Origin: Bradyrhizobium sp. S69
GTDB lineage: Bacteria > Pseudomonadota > Alphaproteobacteria > Rhizobiales > Xanthobacteraceae
Length of the DNA: 55,819 bases
Direction of reading: 5' to 3'
Assembly (NCBI RefSeq): GCF_009766005.1
Contig: NZ_LMUK01000053.1
Coordinates: 7,325-63,143 of the forward strand
Below the pieces are notes generated by a model that was not told the origin of the DNA, did no database searches, and saw nothing but the letters and a program-made list of their open reading frames with translations. Made by a program: the position numbers and the translations under genes. How positions within the stretch are numbered: the first letter of the stretch is position 1; each line of letters starts with the position of its first letter. Below are positions 54,856 to 55,819 of this stretch, piece by piece.

Positions 54856-55135
54856 TCGTTAAGGTTGTCATCAAACCTGCCAACACCGGGCAACGGTTGT
54901 TTAACCTTTTGGAAACTTGGGCCCCCTAACCTGATTCTGTTGCTGTTCGCCTTCCCGGCATATCGTCGAAAAGTGTGTGCGTGCAGTTGGTTAGCTAGAA
55001 CAGCGATCCGATTTGCCATTCCTGCGAAACACCCTGAGCGGATCGGGTGGTCGGACAGGAAAACCGTTGCCGGCCGTTGGGCATAATTTAGCCTCACGAA
55101 CCGGTGAACAAGACAGAAATGGGACGGGGAAGTTT

Positions 55136-55819
55136 ATGCTTCGTACAACCTTGGCTTCCTCGCGCGCTGTGCGCGTGTGTGCGCTCGGACTGGTCGCCGC
55201 CACCGCCGCGATCGCTTTCACCACCAACACCGCCGAGGCGCGCCACTACCGGCATCGCTCACACGTCGCGCGCCACCACCATGAAGAGAGCGAGAGCTAC
55301 AGCCCGCAGTTCGCCTCGATCATCGTGGACGCCAATTCCGGTGCGACGCTGGCCTCCAACAGCCCCGACGGCGTCCGCCATCCCGCCTCGCTCACCAAGA
55401 TCATGACGCTCTATCTGCTGTTCGAGCGGCTGGAAGCCGGCAAGATAACGCTCGATACCGAAATGCCGGTGTCGGAGCACGCCTCGGAACAGGATCCCAC
55501 CAAACTGGACCTGCGCCCCGGCCAAACCATACGGGTCGAAGACGCGATCAAGGGCATCGTCACGAAGTCCGCCAACGACGCGGCGGTCGTCATCGCGGAA
55601 GCCATCGGCGGCGATGAAAGCGATTTCGCCAAGATGATGACCCGCAAGGCGCGGGCGCTGGGCATGACCCGGACGACGTACGTCAATGCTTCCGGCCTGC
55701 CCGCCGACGAACAGGTGACCACGGCGCGCGATCAGTCCACACTGGGCCGCGCCATCCAGGATCGCTTTCCGCGCTATTATCGCTATTTCGCGACCGAGGC
55801 GTTCAATTTCCGCGGCCGT
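55136..55819 (+). CDS. D-alanyl-D-alanine carboxypeptidase, 5' part (runs past the window)
   Basis: A serine peptidase of the S11 (DacA/DacF) family. From ATG 55136 there is a signal peptide (VCALGLVAATAAIAFTTNTAEA), a His/Arg-rich linker (RHYRHRSHVARHHHEE), then the catalytic SxxK in PASLTKIMTLYLLFERLE and the SxN motif in TKSANDAAVVIAEAIGG. The KTG motif lies beyond the end. It is read from the window edge in one open frame with no stop. Periplasmic cell wall role. Confidence 0.92.
   Translation, partial: MLRTTLASSRAVRVCALGLVAATAAIAFTTNTAEARHYRHRSHVARHHHEESESYSPQFASIIVDANSGATLASNSPDGVRHPASLTKIMTLYLLFERLEAGKITLDTEMPVSEHASEQDPTKLDLRPGQTIRVEDAIKGIVTKSANDAAVVIAEAIGGDESDFAKMMTRKARALGMTRTTYVNASGLPADEQVTTARDQSTLGRAIQDRFPRYYRYFATEAFNFRGR

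Overview
The window is GC-rich, densely packed alphaproteobacterial chromosome. Several gene blocks (topA-rnr-DUF983, divK-pleD, DUF3572-dinB, clpS-clpA), a TlpA very similar to the Bradyrhizobium protein, an EipB/DUF1849 envelope protein, a phasin under PhaR-like dyads and many intergenic palindromic repeats point to the Bradyrhizobium/Rhodopseudomonas/Afipia group. This assignment comes from reading the proteins, not from a database search. No rRNA, intact tRNA, CRISPR array, transposase or prophage was seen.

Layout. 0-8 kb: housekeeping genes (topA 3' end, rnr, DUF983, Nudix hydrolase, thioesterase, a flavin monooxygenase, rpmG, aqpZ). 8-17 kb: accessory catabolism, with an M20 amidohydrolase, ABC permease, binding protein and amidase read in one direction, then a Crp-type regulator, a divergent MFS/TetR pair sharing a perfect operator, and a serine hydrolase. 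17-26 kb: cell-cycle and housekeeping genes (pleD-divK, DUF3572-dinB, eipB-like, RidA, GDPD, a GNAT/FemAB-like protein, HIT, TrmO). 26-30 kb: a Bug-type binding protein and AzlCD exporter, then a small lower-GC island with a stand-alone HsdR_N-type nuclease, a zinc-ribbon/membrane protein split by an in-frame TGA, a frameshifted remnant and a tRNA-like scar. 30-34 kb: lytic transglycosylase, PilZ protein, gamma-glutamylcyclotransferase-like protein and MFS exporter.

The most interesting part is 33.8-42.4 kb, ten consecutive minus-strand genes. Two small secreted Cys-rich peptides with identical cysteine spacing precede a DUF692/MNIO enzyme (BufB) and its DUF2063 partner (BufC), which is the layout of a bufferin (copper-binding, post-translationally modified RiPP) locus. 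Upstream is a periplasmic thiol-redox and membrane module: ccdA, a DoxX protein, a secreted DUF255 thioredoxin-fold protein and tlpA. Downstream, closely spaced, are a creatininase-family protein lacking part of the usual metal site and a secreted HEMVH metallopeptidase. Both peptide genes have the same GTAACC-N15-CGTA promoter-like element upstream and a strong hairpin downstream whose only imperfect pair is G-U in the minus-strand RNA. I infer a metal-stress-induced system in which peptides are exported, kept reduced and modified at Cys, possibly with dedicated proteolysis.

42-56 kb: a receptor-type class III nucleotide cyclase, an esterase/Baeyer-Villiger monooxygenase pair, a Tat-exported serine hydrolase, clpA and clpS, a Tad-type pilus/VWA protein with a large Cys-rich insertion, a phasin with a readable promoter/operator region, and the 5' part of a D-Ala-D-Ala carboxypeptidase gene that runs off the end.
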